Counted from the first letter of the stretch, positions 15,525 through 24,622 are shown. The stretch is 38,624 bases of DNA from Butyrivibrio sp. (GCF_017940685.1 NZ_JAGAYD010000004.1:1-38624), one strand, 5' to 3'. Program-made: numbers and translations. The notes: generated by a model from the letters alone, not told the origin.

Positions 15525-17585
15525 ATGAAGGAAAAGATCCTGATTTTTGGCGGAACTACAGAGGGAAGAGAGCTTGCTGATGCTTTTTCAAAGGCTGGTA
15601 TACCACATGTAGTCAGCGTTGCAACTGAATATGGAAAAGAGATAGAGTTAAATTCCGGAGAAGAGAGCCTTATAGTTGGCAGGAAAAATAAGGACGAAAT
15701 AGTATCACTTCTTTCAGATGGTGAGTATTCATTGGTCGTAGATGCCACACACCCTTTTGCAACTCTTGTTTCGTCTGAAATAGAAGTTGCCTGTAGGGAA
15801 ACAAAAACAGAGTATTTGCGCCTAAAAAGGCCTTTGGATAAATGGGATGAAGAAGGGGCCATTAAGGTGGCCTCTGTAGCTGAGGCCTCAAAGGCGCTTG
15901 AAAGCGTTATGGGAAACATTCTCATCTTAACTGGAAGTAAGGATCTAAGTGAGCTTCTGGCCGGGATTTCTGACAGATCAAGAGTTTATGCAAGGGTACT
16001 TCCAAGTGTGGATAGTCTTAATAAGTGCCTGGAGGCTGGCCTTTCCGGAAGGCAGATAATTGCAATGCAGGGGCCTTTTTCTCACGACATGAATGTAGCC
16101 CTAATAAAGGAAGTTGGAGCCAAGGTTATCCTGACCAAGGAAAGCGGCAGTAGCGGCGGTTTTGAGGAAAAGCTCTCAGCTGCAAGGGAATGCGGCGTAA
16201 AGTGTGTGGTAATAGAAAGCCCTGAAAAGGAAGATGTGTCAGATAGGAATTCCTGTAAGTCAGTGAAGGAAGTTCTTGATAGATTACAAATTAAAGACAG
16301 CGAGGGAAGTTGTTGTGATCACAGGATAACCTTGGCTGGAATGGGCCCTGGAAGCAGCGACCTTTGGACTCTTGAGTTTTCGGAGGCTCTTAAGGATGCT
16401 GATATCGTGTTTGGAGCAAAGACAGTACTTGATGAATTGGTGAAACATGATAATAGCACGGTTTTAGATAGTAGTTACAGGAAGAGCATGGCGCCTTCAA
16501 AGGACAGACCATTAGTTTCAGAGTATGATCCTGAGAAAGTACTTGAGTACCTTAAGGAGCATCCTGAGTTTATGAACCCGCTTGTCGTCTACTCTGGGGA
16601 TATATCTCTTTGCAGCGGCGCAAAAAAAGGCGAAAAGTTCTTTTTGGAAAAAGGCTTTATGGTCAAGAAGATATCTGGAATATCATCGGTAGCTCTTTTC
16701 GCAAACAGGTTAGCTCTTTCGCTGGAGGAAACAAAGGTTGTCAGCGCCCATGGCAGGAAGTGCAATGTAAACGGGTTTGCCAAGGAAAATGAGCACCTTA
16801 TCGTGCTGCCATCTGACATAGAGGATGCAAAAAATATAATAGATAGCCTGGACGCGGTCTGCAGCGTTACAGCGGGAATAAATCTTGGTTCTGACGTAGA
16901 TAAGACTTCAGGCACTGGCAGCTTAGGTGAAAAAGTCTTTGAGGTGACAGATACAAAGGAACTTTTAAACTGCCAGGGTAAAGTTCTTTTGTATATTCAT
17001 AATCCCAAGGCTCCTGAAAGAAAGATAAATTCAGGGCTTCGTGACAGCGAAATAACAAGGGGCAATGTGCCAATGACCAAAGAGGACATAAGGGCGTTGT
17101 CCATAAGAAGGCTGGGGCTTAAAAAGAACTCGGTCCTTTGGGATGTTGGAGCTGGAACCGGCTCAATATCCATGGAAGCAGCTCTTTTGGACCCTACAAT
17201 AGATGTCTATGCTGTAGAAAGAAAAGATGAAGCAGTGGGACTCCTTGAGGAGAACAAAAAGAAGTTTGGCCTTTGCAATGTAACTATAGTAAAAGGCCTT
17301 GCTCCTGAGGCTTTAAAGGACCTTCCAAAGCCGGATTCTGTCTTCGTTGGAGGGAGCGGAGGAAACCTCGAGGACATCATTGTGGCTGCAAGGAGCGCAA
17401 ACCCTGATGTAAGCGTAGTTATAAACTGCGTGACGCTTGAAACCATGGCTGAAACCGTGGGAGTTCTCGATAAAAAAGGAATAACTGATGCGGACATTAT
17501 CCAGGTAAACGTAAGTAGCTACGAGAAAAAGGGCTCTTACCACCTGGCAGATGCCCAAAATCCAGTATATATCATCAGTTTTTGA
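15525..17585 (+). CDS. cbiJET: CbiJ-CbiE-CbiT three-enzyme fusion
   Basis: This 686-residue protein joins three pathway enzymes. Residues 3-250 are cobalt-precorrin-6A reductase CbiJ (ILIFGGTTEGRELADAF, VVDATHPFA, QGPFSHDMN, TKESGSSGGFEEK). Residues ~267-500 are the CbiE C5-methyltransferase (LAGMGPGSSDLWTLEF, YSGDISLCSGAKK). Residues ~515-686 are the CbiT C15-methyltransferase/decarboxylase (VPMTKEDIRALSIRRL, SAM motif DVGAGTGSISMEAALL, VFVGGSGGNLEDI). CbiE-CbiT pairs are often fused (CobL), but adding CbiJ is less usual and should couple reduction of ring C to the C-5/C-15 methylations. No frameshift is seen in the open frame. Confidence 0.95.
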   Translation: MKEKILIFGGTTEGRELADAFSKAGIPHVVSVATEYGKEIELNSGEESLIVGRKNKDEIVSLLSDGEYSLVVDATHPFATLVSSEIEVACRETKTEYLRLKRPLDKWDEEGAIKVASVAEASKALESVMGNILILTGSKDLSELLAGISDRSRVYARVLPSVDSLNKCLEAGLSGRQIIAMQGPFSHDMNVALIKEVGAKVILTKESGSSGGFEEKLSAARECGVKCVVIESPEKEDVSDRNSCKSVKEVLDRLQIKDSEGSCCDHRITLAGMGPGSSDLWTLEFSEALKDADIVFGAKTVLDELVKHDNSTVLDSSYRKSMAPSKDRPLVSEYDPEKVLEYLKEHPEFMNPLVVYSGDISLCSGAKKGEKFFLEKGFMVKKISGISSVALFANRLALSLEETKVVSAHGRKCNVNGFAKENEHLIVLPSDIEDAKNIIDSLDAVCSVTAGINLGSDVDKTSGTGSLGEKVFEVTDTKELLNCQGKVLLYIHNPKAPERKINSGLRDSEITRGNVPMTKEDIRALSIRRLGLKKNSVLWDVGAGTGSISMEAALLDPTIDVYAVERKDEAVGLLEENKKKFGLCNVTIVKGLAPEALKDLPKPDSVFVGGSGGNLEDIIVAARSANPDVSVVINCVTLETMAETVGVLDKKGITDADIIQVNVSSYEKKGSYHLADAQNPVYIISF

Positions 17586-17593
17586 GGTTGTTT

Positions 17594-18937
17594 ATGAGCA
17601 GTGTATGTCCTAGAATTCTCATATGTGCCCCTGGAAGCGGAAGTGGCAAGACCCTTGTTACCTGCGCTATTTTGAGGCTCTTAAAAAAGCATGGCTATGA
17701 TCCCTGCAGCTTTAAGTGCGGCCCTGACTATATTGATCCAATGTTTCACAAAAAGGTCCTGGGAATCCCATCGGGAAATCTTGACCTTTTCCTTGCTGGG
17801 GAAGAAGGCGCCCTCCGAAGCCTTTCTGAGGGGATGGAAGGCAGGGACATTGCAGTAATTGAAGGCGTCATGGGGTTTTACGATGGTATGGGAAAGTGCG
17901 AATGTGAAGGCTCTTCCTATGACCTTTGCGTAAGAACAAAGACCCCAGCTATCCTTGTGGTGAACTGCAGGGGCATGAGCAGGTCCATAATCCCCATGAT
18001 CAAGGGATTTCTTGAATATGGCGCATCTTCAATCATACAGGGTGTTATTTTAAATAACATCTCTCCTATGATCGCTTCGGACATATCTGTCCTTATAGAA
18101 AAAGAGCTAAAGATTCCCGTGATGGGATTCCTGCCAAAGCTTGAGGGAGAGGTTCTTAGAAGCAGGCATCTTGGACTTGTGATGCCAGATGAAGTTCCAG
18201 AGGTTTTAGAGATCATTGACAGGGTGGCAGATGAGCTTGAAAAGAGCTTTGATTTGGAAAAGTTTTTTGAAATTGCAAGAAGCGCAAAGCCTATAGAATG
18301 CAGGGAACTAGAGATAACGCGTGTTACCAATAAGACCATAGCAGTTGCAATGGATGAGGCCTTTTGTTTCTACTATGAGGATAACTTAAGGCTTCTGGAA
18401 AAGATGGGAGCCAGGATAAAGCTCTTTTCCCCGATCCATGATGAGCACCTGCCAGAAGCTGATGGCATCATTATTGGCGGAGGCTATCCGGAGCTTCATT
18501 TAAAGGAACTGTCCGATAATTTGCCCATGAGAAATGATATAAAAAGTGCAGCAGCGCGCGGGATCCCAATCCTTGCAGAGTGCGGCGGATTCTTGTATCT
18601 GAAGGATTCTTTCAGGGATAAGGACGGAAAAGTCTATGAAATGGCAGGTGTTTTGCCTGGCCAGGGCTATATGACGGATAAGCTTACCCACTTTGGATAT
18701 GTGAGTGTGGCTGCAGCGCAGGATACGCCATATCTGAATAAGGGAGATACTGTAAGAGGCCATGAGTTCCATTACTGCGACACTACAGATAATGGATGCG
18801 TCTGCACCATGAGTAAACCAGTTGGTAACAGGTCCTGGGAAGGATATCAGGTCAGTGGAAACGTCTTTGCAGGGTTTGCACATCTGTATTACCCATCATG
18901 CCCTGAATTTATAGAGAGGTTTTTGAGAAAGATTTAA
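17594..18937 (+). CDS. cbiA: Cobyrinic acid a,c-diamide synthase CbiA
   Basis: ATG 17594 is preferred over TTG 17582 because GAGG at 17584-17587 precedes it by six bases; the gene begins nine bases after the cbiJET stop. The 447-residue enzyme uses ATP and glutamine to amidate the a and c side chains. Motifs are the P-loop CAPGSGSGKTLV, SFKCGPDYIDPMFH, and VIEGVMGFYDG. The glutaminase half has IIGGGYPELHLKEL and AECGGFLYL, with the cysteine nucleophile, and a late FAHLYY histidine. Confidence 0.95.
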   Translation: MSSVCPRILICAPGSGSGKTLVTCAILRLLKKHGYDPCSFKCGPDYIDPMFHKKVLGIPSGNLDLFLAGEEGALRSLSEGMEGRDIAVIEGVMGFYDGMGKCECEGSSYDLCVRTKTPAILVVNCRGMSRSIIPMIKGFLEYGASSIIQGVILNNISPMIASDISVLIEKELKIPVMGFLPKLEGEVLRSRHLGLVMPDEVPEVLEIIDRVADELEKSFDLEKFFEIARSAKPIECRELEITRVTNKTIAVAMDEAFCFYYEDNLRLLEKMGARIKLFSPIHDEHLPEADGIIIGGGYPELHLKELSDNLPMRNDIKSAAARGIPILAECGGFLYLKDSFRDKDGKVYEMAGVLPGQGYMTDKLTHFGYVSVAAAQDTPYLNKGDTVRGHEFHYCDTTDNGCVCTMSKPVGNRSWEGYQVSGNVFAGFAHLYYPSCPEFIERFLRKI

Positions 18938-18939
18938 GC

Positions 18940-20001
18940 ATGCTTACAAAAGAGAAACTCTTTGAAATTAAGATAGAGCCGCCAAACCCTGATATTCTCA
19001 GGGCTGCAGGCAGGAAGTGGGATGGAATATCCAAGCCTATAGATGGCCTTGGGGACTTTGAAAGGATAGTGGCAAGGATCGCAGCCATTGAAGGGGACAT
19101 TCAGCCTTCAATTGATAAAAGGGTGGCGGTGATATTTTGTGCAGACAATGGCATTGTGGAGGAGGGAATCTCCCAGGCTGGATCTGAGATAACAGCGGCC
19201 GTAGCCAGGGCTCTTGGAGCCGGGATCAGTACTGCCTGCACTTTGGGAAGAAGCGCAAAGGTAGATGTTGTACCGGTGGACATCGGGATTGCCTGTGATG
19301 AGGCTATTGAAGGAGTTATGGACCTTAAGGTCAGAAAGGGCACCAGAAGCTTTTTAAAAGAGCCTGCCATGACCGAAGGGGAAGCCCTTCTTGCTATAGA
19401 AAGAGGAATGGAGCTGGCCTTTGACCTTCATAAAAAGGGCTCTAGGGTCTTAGCTACAGGAGAGATGGGAATTGGCAACACTACAACATCAGCAGCGGTG
19501 TTGTCAGCTCTTTTACATATTGATAGTGATGAGATCGTTGGAAGAGGCTCTGGGCTTGATGATGAGGGACTTAATAGAAAGAGGGATGTCGTCAGGCAGG
19601 GGCTTTTGAAGTATGGTGATGCTGCGGGAGCCTTTGATATCCTGTGCTCTCTTGGAGGCTTTGATATAGCTGGACTTGCGGGACTGTGCATTGGATGTGC
19701 CACTAACCATATGCCAGTGGTTCTTGATGGACTCATTAGTACCACAGCGGCACTGGTGGCTGATATGCTGGTTCCTGGTGTAAGGGACTATCTCATCCCA
19801 TCCCACGAGGGACGCGAAAAGGGCAATGTTCTGGCTCTAAAGGCTTTGGGACTTATGCCGCTTATCAAGGGAAACATGGCCCTTGGCGAGGGAACTGGTG
19901 CCATCATGCTGTTTCCTGTTTTAGACGTTGTGATGGACTACTATCTGGGCGGAGCTAAGTTTGATGACTACAGTATCGATGAATATAAGAGGTTTGACTG
20001 A
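18940..20001 (+). CDS. cobT: Nicotinate-nucleotide:DMB phosphoribosyltransferase CobT
   Basis: The 353-residue product starts two bases after the cbiA stop. It activates the lower-ligand base as alpha-ribazole phosphate. Family features are RKWDGISKPIDGLGDFERIV, FCADNGIVEEGISQ, and GEMGIGNTTTSAAVLSALL. GRGSGLDDEGL and the C-terminal LGEGTGAIMLFP, containing the catalytic glutamate, complete the set. Its TGA shares its last base with the cobU start. No gene for making the dimethylbenzimidazole base is seen in the window. Confidence 0.95.
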   Translation: MLTKEKLFEIKIEPPNPDILRAAGRKWDGISKPIDGLGDFERIVARIAAIEGDIQPSIDKRVAVIFCADNGIVEEGISQAGSEITAAVARALGAGISTACTLGRSAKVDVVPVDIGIACDEAIEGVMDLKVRKGTRSFLKEPAMTEGEALLAIERGMELAFDLHKKGSRVLATGEMGIGNTTTSAAVLSALLHIDSDEIVGRGSGLDDEGLNRKRDVVRQGLLKYGDAAGAFDILCSLGGFDIAGLAGLCIGCATNHMPVVLDGLISTTAALVADMLVPGVRDYLIPSHEGREKGNVLALKALGLMPLIKGNMALGEGTGAIMLFPVLDVVMDYYLGGAKFDDYSIDEYKRFD

Positions 20002-20579
20002 TGATGACGCTTATTGTGGGCGTTCCAGACAGTGGCAAGTCAGCTCTTGCTGAAGAAAAGGTTCTGGAGCAGTCAGGAGAGGGTAAAAGAATATACATCG
20101 CCACCATGATCCCCTTCGGAGAAGAGGGAAGGCAGCGGGTTAGGAGGCATAAAAAGCTCCGGGAAGGGAAAGGTTTTTTCACCGTAGAAGCTCCTGTGGA
20201 GGTTTTGGAAAGTGTAAAGACGATTCAGGGAATTGGCGATGCTACCTGTCTTTTGGAGTGCGTTTCAAACCTTGTGGGGAACGTCATGCACGATGGGGCA
20301 GCAGGAAGAAAGATGCCAGAAGATGCGGGGAAAGACAGCGTTTTTGTATTGGATGACCTGGTGGTACGGCGGGTGGTTTCTGATATCAGGGGGCTTTGCA
20401 GACTTTGCAAAAACCTGGTGGTTGTCACAAACTCTTTTCCCAGTGATGATGCATCCTACGATGATGATACAATAAGATATGTAAAGCTCATGGACCAGGT
20501 GAACAAAGAGCTTATGGGCATTTCAGATATTATTTTCGAGTACAGAGAGGGAGAGTGGATCAGTCGTGAACATATTTAA
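20001..20579 (+). CDS. cobU: Adenosylcobinamide kinase/guanylyltransferase CobU
   Basis: The 192-residue product starts with tandem ATGs at 20001/20004. The P-loop is GVPDSGKSALAE, in the position of the CobU GGxRSGKS loop. RQRVRRHKKLRE carries the histidine that would take GMP. LLECVSNLVGN and VVVTNSFPSD match the other conserved blocks. The enzyme phosphorylates and guanylylates adenosylcobinamide. It overlaps cobS by 14 bases. The sequence diverges from the proteobacterial form but keeps all key blocks. Confidence 0.9.
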   Translation: MMTLIVGVPDSGKSALAEEKVLEQSGEGKRIYIATMIPFGEEGRQRVRRHKKLREGKGFFTVEAPVEVLESVKTIQGIGDATCLLECVSNLVGNVMHDGAAGRKMPEDAGKDSVFVLDDLVVRRVVSDIRGLCRLCKNLVVVTNSFPSDDASYDDDTIRYVKLMDQVNKELMGISDIIFEYREGEWISREHI

Positions 20580-21345
20580 GAGCATTCTCATAGCTTTTTC
20601 CATATATTCCAGGATTCCTGTGCCGACCTTTGAGTGGGGAGACGTAGATTACAGGCATTCTATCAGCTTTCTGCCACTGGTGGGTGTAGTGATCGGAGTG
20701 CTTGTGGGCATTGCGACGATTTTTGAAGACCTTCCGGTATTTGTACTGACTGCAATTTTTTCTGTGATCCCCCTACTTGTAACCGGCGGATTTCATCTTG
20801 ATGGTTTCATGGATGTTTACGACGCCAAGAGCTCTTTTTCCGAAAAGGAAAAGAGTCTTGAGATCATGAAGGACCCTCATATTGGGGCCTTTGCCACCAT
20901 CGGGCTTTTAAAGCTCGTGATCATCTGGGCCGGGGCGCTGTACCTTGTGGTTTACGGCTGGAAGACTGGAAGACATATTGGAGGAGTGTACAGCTATGCA
21001 GCCTCGTTTGTGACAGTCCGGGCGCTGTGTGGCCTTATCAGTATAATCCTGCCCAAGGCCAAGTCCGATGGCATGCTGGTCCGGGAAGCAGGAGATGCCG
21101 CCATCAAGGACAAAGCCATCCTTGGCGCTGAACTGATCATCGCCGGCACTGCCTGGGCCTACGTGGACTGGATGTCAGCAATCTGCTGCGGAGCAGGACT
21201 ATTTGCCTTCAGCACCTACTACTATCTCATGTGCAAAAAGAGATTCGGCGGCGTCACAGGAGACACTGCCGGCTACTACGTAGTAATGTCAGAGCTGGTG
21301 GTTGTGGTGATCCTGGCAGCCATCGGAACAGCCTACTGGCTATAA
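20566..21345 (+). CDS. cobS: Cobalamin synthase CobS (adenosylcobinamide-GDP ribazoletransferase)
   Basis: A GTG at 20566 with GAGAGGGAGAG upstream starts a 259-residue membrane protein with several hydrophobic segments. Conserved CobS blocks are FSIYSRIPVP, FLPLVGVVIG, GGFHLDGFMDVYDA, and KSLEIMKDPHIGAFA. GDTAGYYVVMSEL near the C-terminus matches the family GDxxGA region. It joins the activated nucleotide to adenosylcobinamide-GDP at the membrane. A triple REP array follows directly after the stop. Confidence 0.95.
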   Translation: MNIFKSILIAFSIYSRIPVPTFEWGDVDYRHSISFLPLVGVVIGVLVGIATIFEDLPVFVLTAIFSVIPLLVTGGFHLDGFMDVYDAKSSFSEKEKSLEIMKDPHIGAFATIGLLKLVIIWAGALYLVVYGWKTGRHIGGVYSYAASFVTVRALCGLISIILPKAKSDGMLVREAGDAAIKDKAILGAELIIAGTAWAYVDWMSAICCGAGLFAFSTYYYLMCKKRFGGVTGDTAGYYVVMSELVVVVILAAIGTAYWL

Positions 21346-21452
21346 CAAGACACGGGGACGGTTCTACTGTCTCATTGTGCACAACAAGACACGGGGACGG
21401 TTCTACTGTCATATTGTGCACAACATGACATGGGGACGGTTCTACTGTCATA
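21346..21452 (+). repeat. REP-like repeats, locus 2: three tandem copies in the cobalamin operon
   Basis: Three direct copies with a 39-bp period start at 21346, 21385 and 21424. Each contains GGGGACGGTTCTACTGTC. The array begins on the base after the cobS stop and separates cobS from cbiB. It is the only sizeable gap inside the operon. Confidence 0.92.
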
Positions 21453-21484
21453 AAGTGAAAAACTTAGGATCAAGAATATAGAAA

Positions 21485-22450
21485 ATGGTACTTGAACATT
21501 TAATTGGATTTATTCTAGGAGTCCTTCTGGACCGCATAATTGGTGACCCTCAGGGATTTCCCCATCCCATAAGGCTTATTGGAGCTCTTATCGGATGGCT
21601 TGATAGGAAATTGAACAACGAAAAAAGTGTGCTCCGGGGGGCAGTGACCTGGCTTATTGTTGTATTTATGACAGTGGCGGTGACTTTTGCGATCATGTTT
21701 GGCGCATATAGTATCCATGTAGTCTGCGGCGTCGTGGTAGAGGCAATCCTTACCTGCTATATCCTGGCGGCTAAGAGCCTTTCAGATGAGAGCATGAAGG
21801 TCTACAGGGCCATGGAGACGGCAGATGGCGATGACCTGACAGATGCCAGGAAGGCACTTTCCATGATAGTGGGAAGGGATACTGAAAACCTTGATGAAGC
21901 AGCCATCACAAGGGCTGTGGTTGAGACCATCGCTGAGAATACTTCAGACGGCATCATCGCGCCTCTGATCTATACTTTTCTCGGCGGACCGATCCTTGGA
22001 TTTGCCTACAAGGCAGTAAATACCATGGATTCCATGCTTGGCTATCACAATGACAGATATGAGTATTTTGGCAAGGTGGCGGCTAAGATGGACGACGTAT
22101 TTAACTATATTCCAGCTAGGCTCAGCGCTCTGATGATGGTGGTTGCTGCATTTATTGGCGGAAGAGATTTTAGCAGCAAAAGAGCTTTTTGCGTCTTTAA
22201 GCGTGACCGTTATAACCACAAAAGTCCCAACTCTGCTCAGACTGAGAGCGCCTGCGCCGGAGCTCTTGGAGTACGGCTTGGGGGAGATAGCAGCTACTTT
22301 GGGAAAATGGTCCACAAGCCCTATATTGGGGATGATACAAGGCCTATTGAGAAAGAGGATATTAAAAGAGCTGCAAGGCTCATGTTTTTAACCGAGTATT
22401 TGTGGGTGGCTGTGCTGCTGGCAATAGGAATATTGCTCGTTGCAGTCTGA
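21485..22450 (+). CDS. cbiB: Adenosylcobinamide-phosphate synthase CbiB
   Basis: The 321-residue membrane protein has the CbiB N-terminus GFILGVLLDRIIGDPQGFPHPIRLIG. Other conserved blocks are ARKALSMIVGRDTENLDEAAI, VVETIAENTSDGIIAPL, KAVNTMDSMLGYHNDRYEYFG, and NSAQTESACAGALGVRLGG. It attaches (R)-1-amino-2-propanol phosphate to cobyric acid. It sits downstream of the REP array; AGGA near 21468 is a modest ribosome binding site. Confidence 0.95.
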   Translation: MVLEHLIGFILGVLLDRIIGDPQGFPHPIRLIGALIGWLDRKLNNEKSVLRGAVTWLIVVFMTVAVTFAIMFGAYSIHVVCGVVVEAILTCYILAAKSLSDESMKVYRAMETADGDDLTDARKALSMIVGRDTENLDEAAITRAVVETIAENTSDGIIAPLIYTFLGGPILGFAYKAVNTMDSMLGYHNDRYEYFGKVAAKMDDVFNYIPARLSALMMVVAAFIGGRDFSSKRAFCVFKRDRYNHKSPNSAQTESACAGALGVRLGGDSSYFGKMVHKPYIGDDTRPIEKEDIKRAARLMFLTEYLWVAVLLAIGILLVAV

Positions 22451-22504
22451 TCGAGGATAGATATTGTCATTGCACATTTGGACTTTGGGAAGTGAGATAG
22501 ATAT

Positions 22505-23539
22505 ATGCTCCACGGCGGTGAAGTTTACGACAAAGAAATAGAGCTGGATTTTTCAGTGAGTTTAAATCCCTGTGGATGCCCAGATGAGGTAAAAGATGCT
22601 TTGTGCGGGGCTATTTGTGATATAGATAAATATCCTGATATGGATCAGAGGAAGTTCAGGGAAGCTGTTTCCGGGGCTGAAAAGCTATCGCCTGAGAACA
22701 TCATAGGCGGAAACGGCGCATCTGAGCTGCTTTCAGCTATCGTTAATATGCTTGGACCTTCGAAAGCTCTTTTGCCTGTACCGAGTTTCTATGGATATGT
22801 TCATGCCCTTTCTATGACGCCACAGTGCGAGACTGTGACTTATCAGCTCCGGGAAGATAAGGGATTTGAGCTTGATGAAACGTTTGTGGATGAAATCACC
22901 TGTGCCATAGACCTTGTGATCCTTGGTAATCCCAACAATCCCACAGGAAAGTGCATAAAGAAAGATGTTTTGGAGGCGATACTTAAAAAGTGTAAGGAGA
23001 CAGGGACTGCACTTATTGTAGATGAATGCTTTTTCAGACTTTCGGATAATGGTACAAGCGCCAGAGCCTATCTGGATAGCTATGATAACCTCTACATAGT
23101 TGATGCTTACACCAAGCTCTTTTCAATCCCCGGGGTTAGAGTTGGGTTCTGCCTCTCTAAGCCTGATAACATCGAGAGATTACGGCGATTTTTGCCAGAG
23201 TGGAATATGTCTGTATTTGCCCAGACAGCAGGAATAGCCTGTGCTGAAGACTCGTCAAAAAGCTTCATGGACCGCACAGTTGAAATTATAAGAGCCGAGC
23301 GGGAATACCTTACCTCAGAACTTAGAAAGCTTGGTATAAAGGTCTTTGATTCTGATACAAACTTCCTGCTGGTAAGAATGCCTGAAGATCATGACCTATA
23401 CCATCTGCTCCTAAATCATCACGTTCTTATCCGTGACTGCAGTACCTTCGACGGTTTAGCTGATGGTTTTTACCGTATTGCTATTAAAGATCATGAATCT
23501 AATAAAAAACTCTTACAACTTATTGAATTATGCCAATAA
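22505..23539 (+). CDS. cobD: Threonine-phosphate decarboxylase CobD
   Basis: The 344-residue PLP enzyme opens MLHGGEVYDKEIELDFSVSLNP, the CobD form of the aminotransferase fold. It has VILGNPNNPTGK, IVDECFFRLSD and the PLP-lysine region DAYTKLFSIPGVRVGF. It supplies aminopropanol phosphate for the CbiB reaction, which fits its place as the last gene of the operon. GGGAAGTGAG precedes the ATG. Histidinol-phosphate aminotransferase is a related alternative, but context supports CobD. Confidence 0.92.
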   Translation: MLHGGEVYDKEIELDFSVSLNPCGCPDEVKDALCGAICDIDKYPDMDQRKFREAVSGAEKLSPENIIGGNGASELLSAIVNMLGPSKALLPVPSFYGYVHALSMTPQCETVTYQLREDKGFELDETFVDEITCAIDLVILGNPNNPTGKCIKKDVLEAILKKCKETGTALIVDECFFRLSDNGTSARAYLDSYDNLYIVDAYTKLFSIPGVRVGFCLSKPDNIERLRRFLPEWNMSVFAQTAGIACAEDSSKSFMDRTVEIIRAEREYLTSELRKLGIKVFDSDTNFLLVRMPEDHDLYHLLLNHHVLIRDCSTFDGLADGFYRIAIKDHESNKKLLQLIELCQ

Positions 23540-23542
23540 TCA

Positions 23543-23732
23543 GAAAGTCCGGATCGGAGGGTGGCGAGCTTAAACACACAAGCTTTTGCGATTTTTAAAC
23601 CACGAAGTCGAGACCAATCAATCTTGAGTGCCTATGCACGATAAGATTGATGCTCTGGGCTCGATGGAGTGTTTGGTTTAACATGAGCAAAAATTGTGTG
23701 TTTAAGCTCGCCACCCTCCGATCCGGACTTTC
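23543..23732. repeat. ~190-bp palindrome between convergent cobD and rhaD
   Basis: The first 38 bases (GAAAGTCCGGATCGGAGGG onward) are perfectly complementary to the last 38. Inside, the arms continue imperfectly through TTAAACCA and ATCAATCTT blocks to a centre near 23638. It fills the gap between two convergent genes and would fold on either transcript, so it may act as a bidirectional terminator. It is much longer than an ordinary terminator and could be a fold-back element. Confidence 0.85.
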
Positions 23733-23768
23733 GGCTATTGTCTCAAACTTTAGCTATAACAGTTTTCA

Positions 23769-24593
23769 TCACTTCTCAAAGAGGAATCTCTCAGGAAGAG
23801 TTACATTAAAGTCCCTCGCCAGGTTTCTGAAGTCTGTAGGAGTGATGGTCTGTCTCTTTGTTCCTGTCATGGAAAGAGTCTTGACCAGGATCTCAGCGGA
23901 CTTTTCAACTGTGTGCATAAGTCCGAAGGTCAGATCGAAGTCCTCGCCTGCAGCGAACATTCCGTGGTGAGCCCAGATTGCAACGTCATATTTCTCCATG
24001 AGCTTGCTGGTCTCAACGGCAATCTCGCGGCCGCCTGGAACCATCCAGGGCACAACACCGATTCCGTCAGGAAATACAACAGGGCACTCAGTTGCCATCT
24101 CCCAGAGCTCTCTTGTGAAAGCCTCGTCTGTAAGTGGAAGAACAAAGGTAAGAGCTATAGTGTTTGCTGGGTGTGCGTGATAGATAACGCGGTACTTTCC
24201 ACCGGTTACGCGCTTTTTTACCTCGTGGTTCATAAGGTGGCTTGGAAGCTCAGATGTAGGTCTTCCACCATTTACAAGACCCCACATGATGCGGTAATTT
24301 TCACCCTTTTCATCAACTTCGATTATGCAGAAGCTGTCTTCTGGCTTGATGATCACATTCCTGAAAAACTTTCCAGAACCTGTAACCATAAAGAACTCTC
24401 CGGCAAGATCAGGAACGGTAGTGCCAATTGGCTGCCAGTCCCTTGCCTTAAGGTCATCCTTTACCATATCTACTTCTTCAGGCTTCATCCTGTAGGACAG
24501 ATTTCCGCCGTTTCTTTCGTGCCAACCCTGTTCCCATCCGTCGTTTGCCATGCGGATAAATCCTTGTGTAAATTCAGCGTCTAAAACTTTCAT
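23769..24593 (-). CDS. rhaD: Rhamnulose-1-phosphate aldolase RhaD
   Basis: The 274-residue class II aldolase splits L-rhamnulose 1-phosphate into dihydroxyacetone phosphate and lactaldehyde. It shows the family N-terminus WEQGWHERNGGNLSYR, the zinc-binding YHAHPANTIALT, and IWAHHGMFAAGEDFD with later metal histidines. GAGGAG lies eight bases before the ATG. It is the third gene of the rhaB-rhaA-rhaD operon. Confidence 0.95.
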   Translation of the reverse strand: MKVLDAEFTQGFIRMANDGWEQGWHERNGGNLSYRMKPEEVDMVKDDLKARDWQPIGTTVPDLAGEFFMVTGSGKFFRNVIIKPEDSFCIIEVDEKGENYRIMWGLVNGGRPTSELPSHLMNHEVKKRVTGGKYRVIYHAHPANTIALTFVLPLTDEAFTRELWEMATECPVVFPDGIGVVPWMVPGGREIAVETSKLMEKYDVAIWAHHGMFAAGEDFDLTFGLMHTVEKSAEILVKTLSMTGTKRQTITPTDFRNLARDFNVTLPERFLFEK

Positions 24594-24622
24594 TTCAAAA
24601 TCTCCTCATATTATTGAAGTAA

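Noticed and set aside
21346-21452. CRISPR-like array
   Set aside because: Copies are adjacent with near-identical whole 39-bp units and no variable spacers; the same element is dispersed elsewhere. No cas genes are present.
22505-23539. Histidinol-phosphate aminotransferase
   Set aside because: The HGG N-terminus and position at the end of a complete cobalamin operon fit threonine-phosphate decarboxylase better.
23913-24584. 223-codon frame opposite rhaD
   Set aside because: It is the antisense shadow of a clear rhaD gene, with no ribosome binding site or family resemblance.
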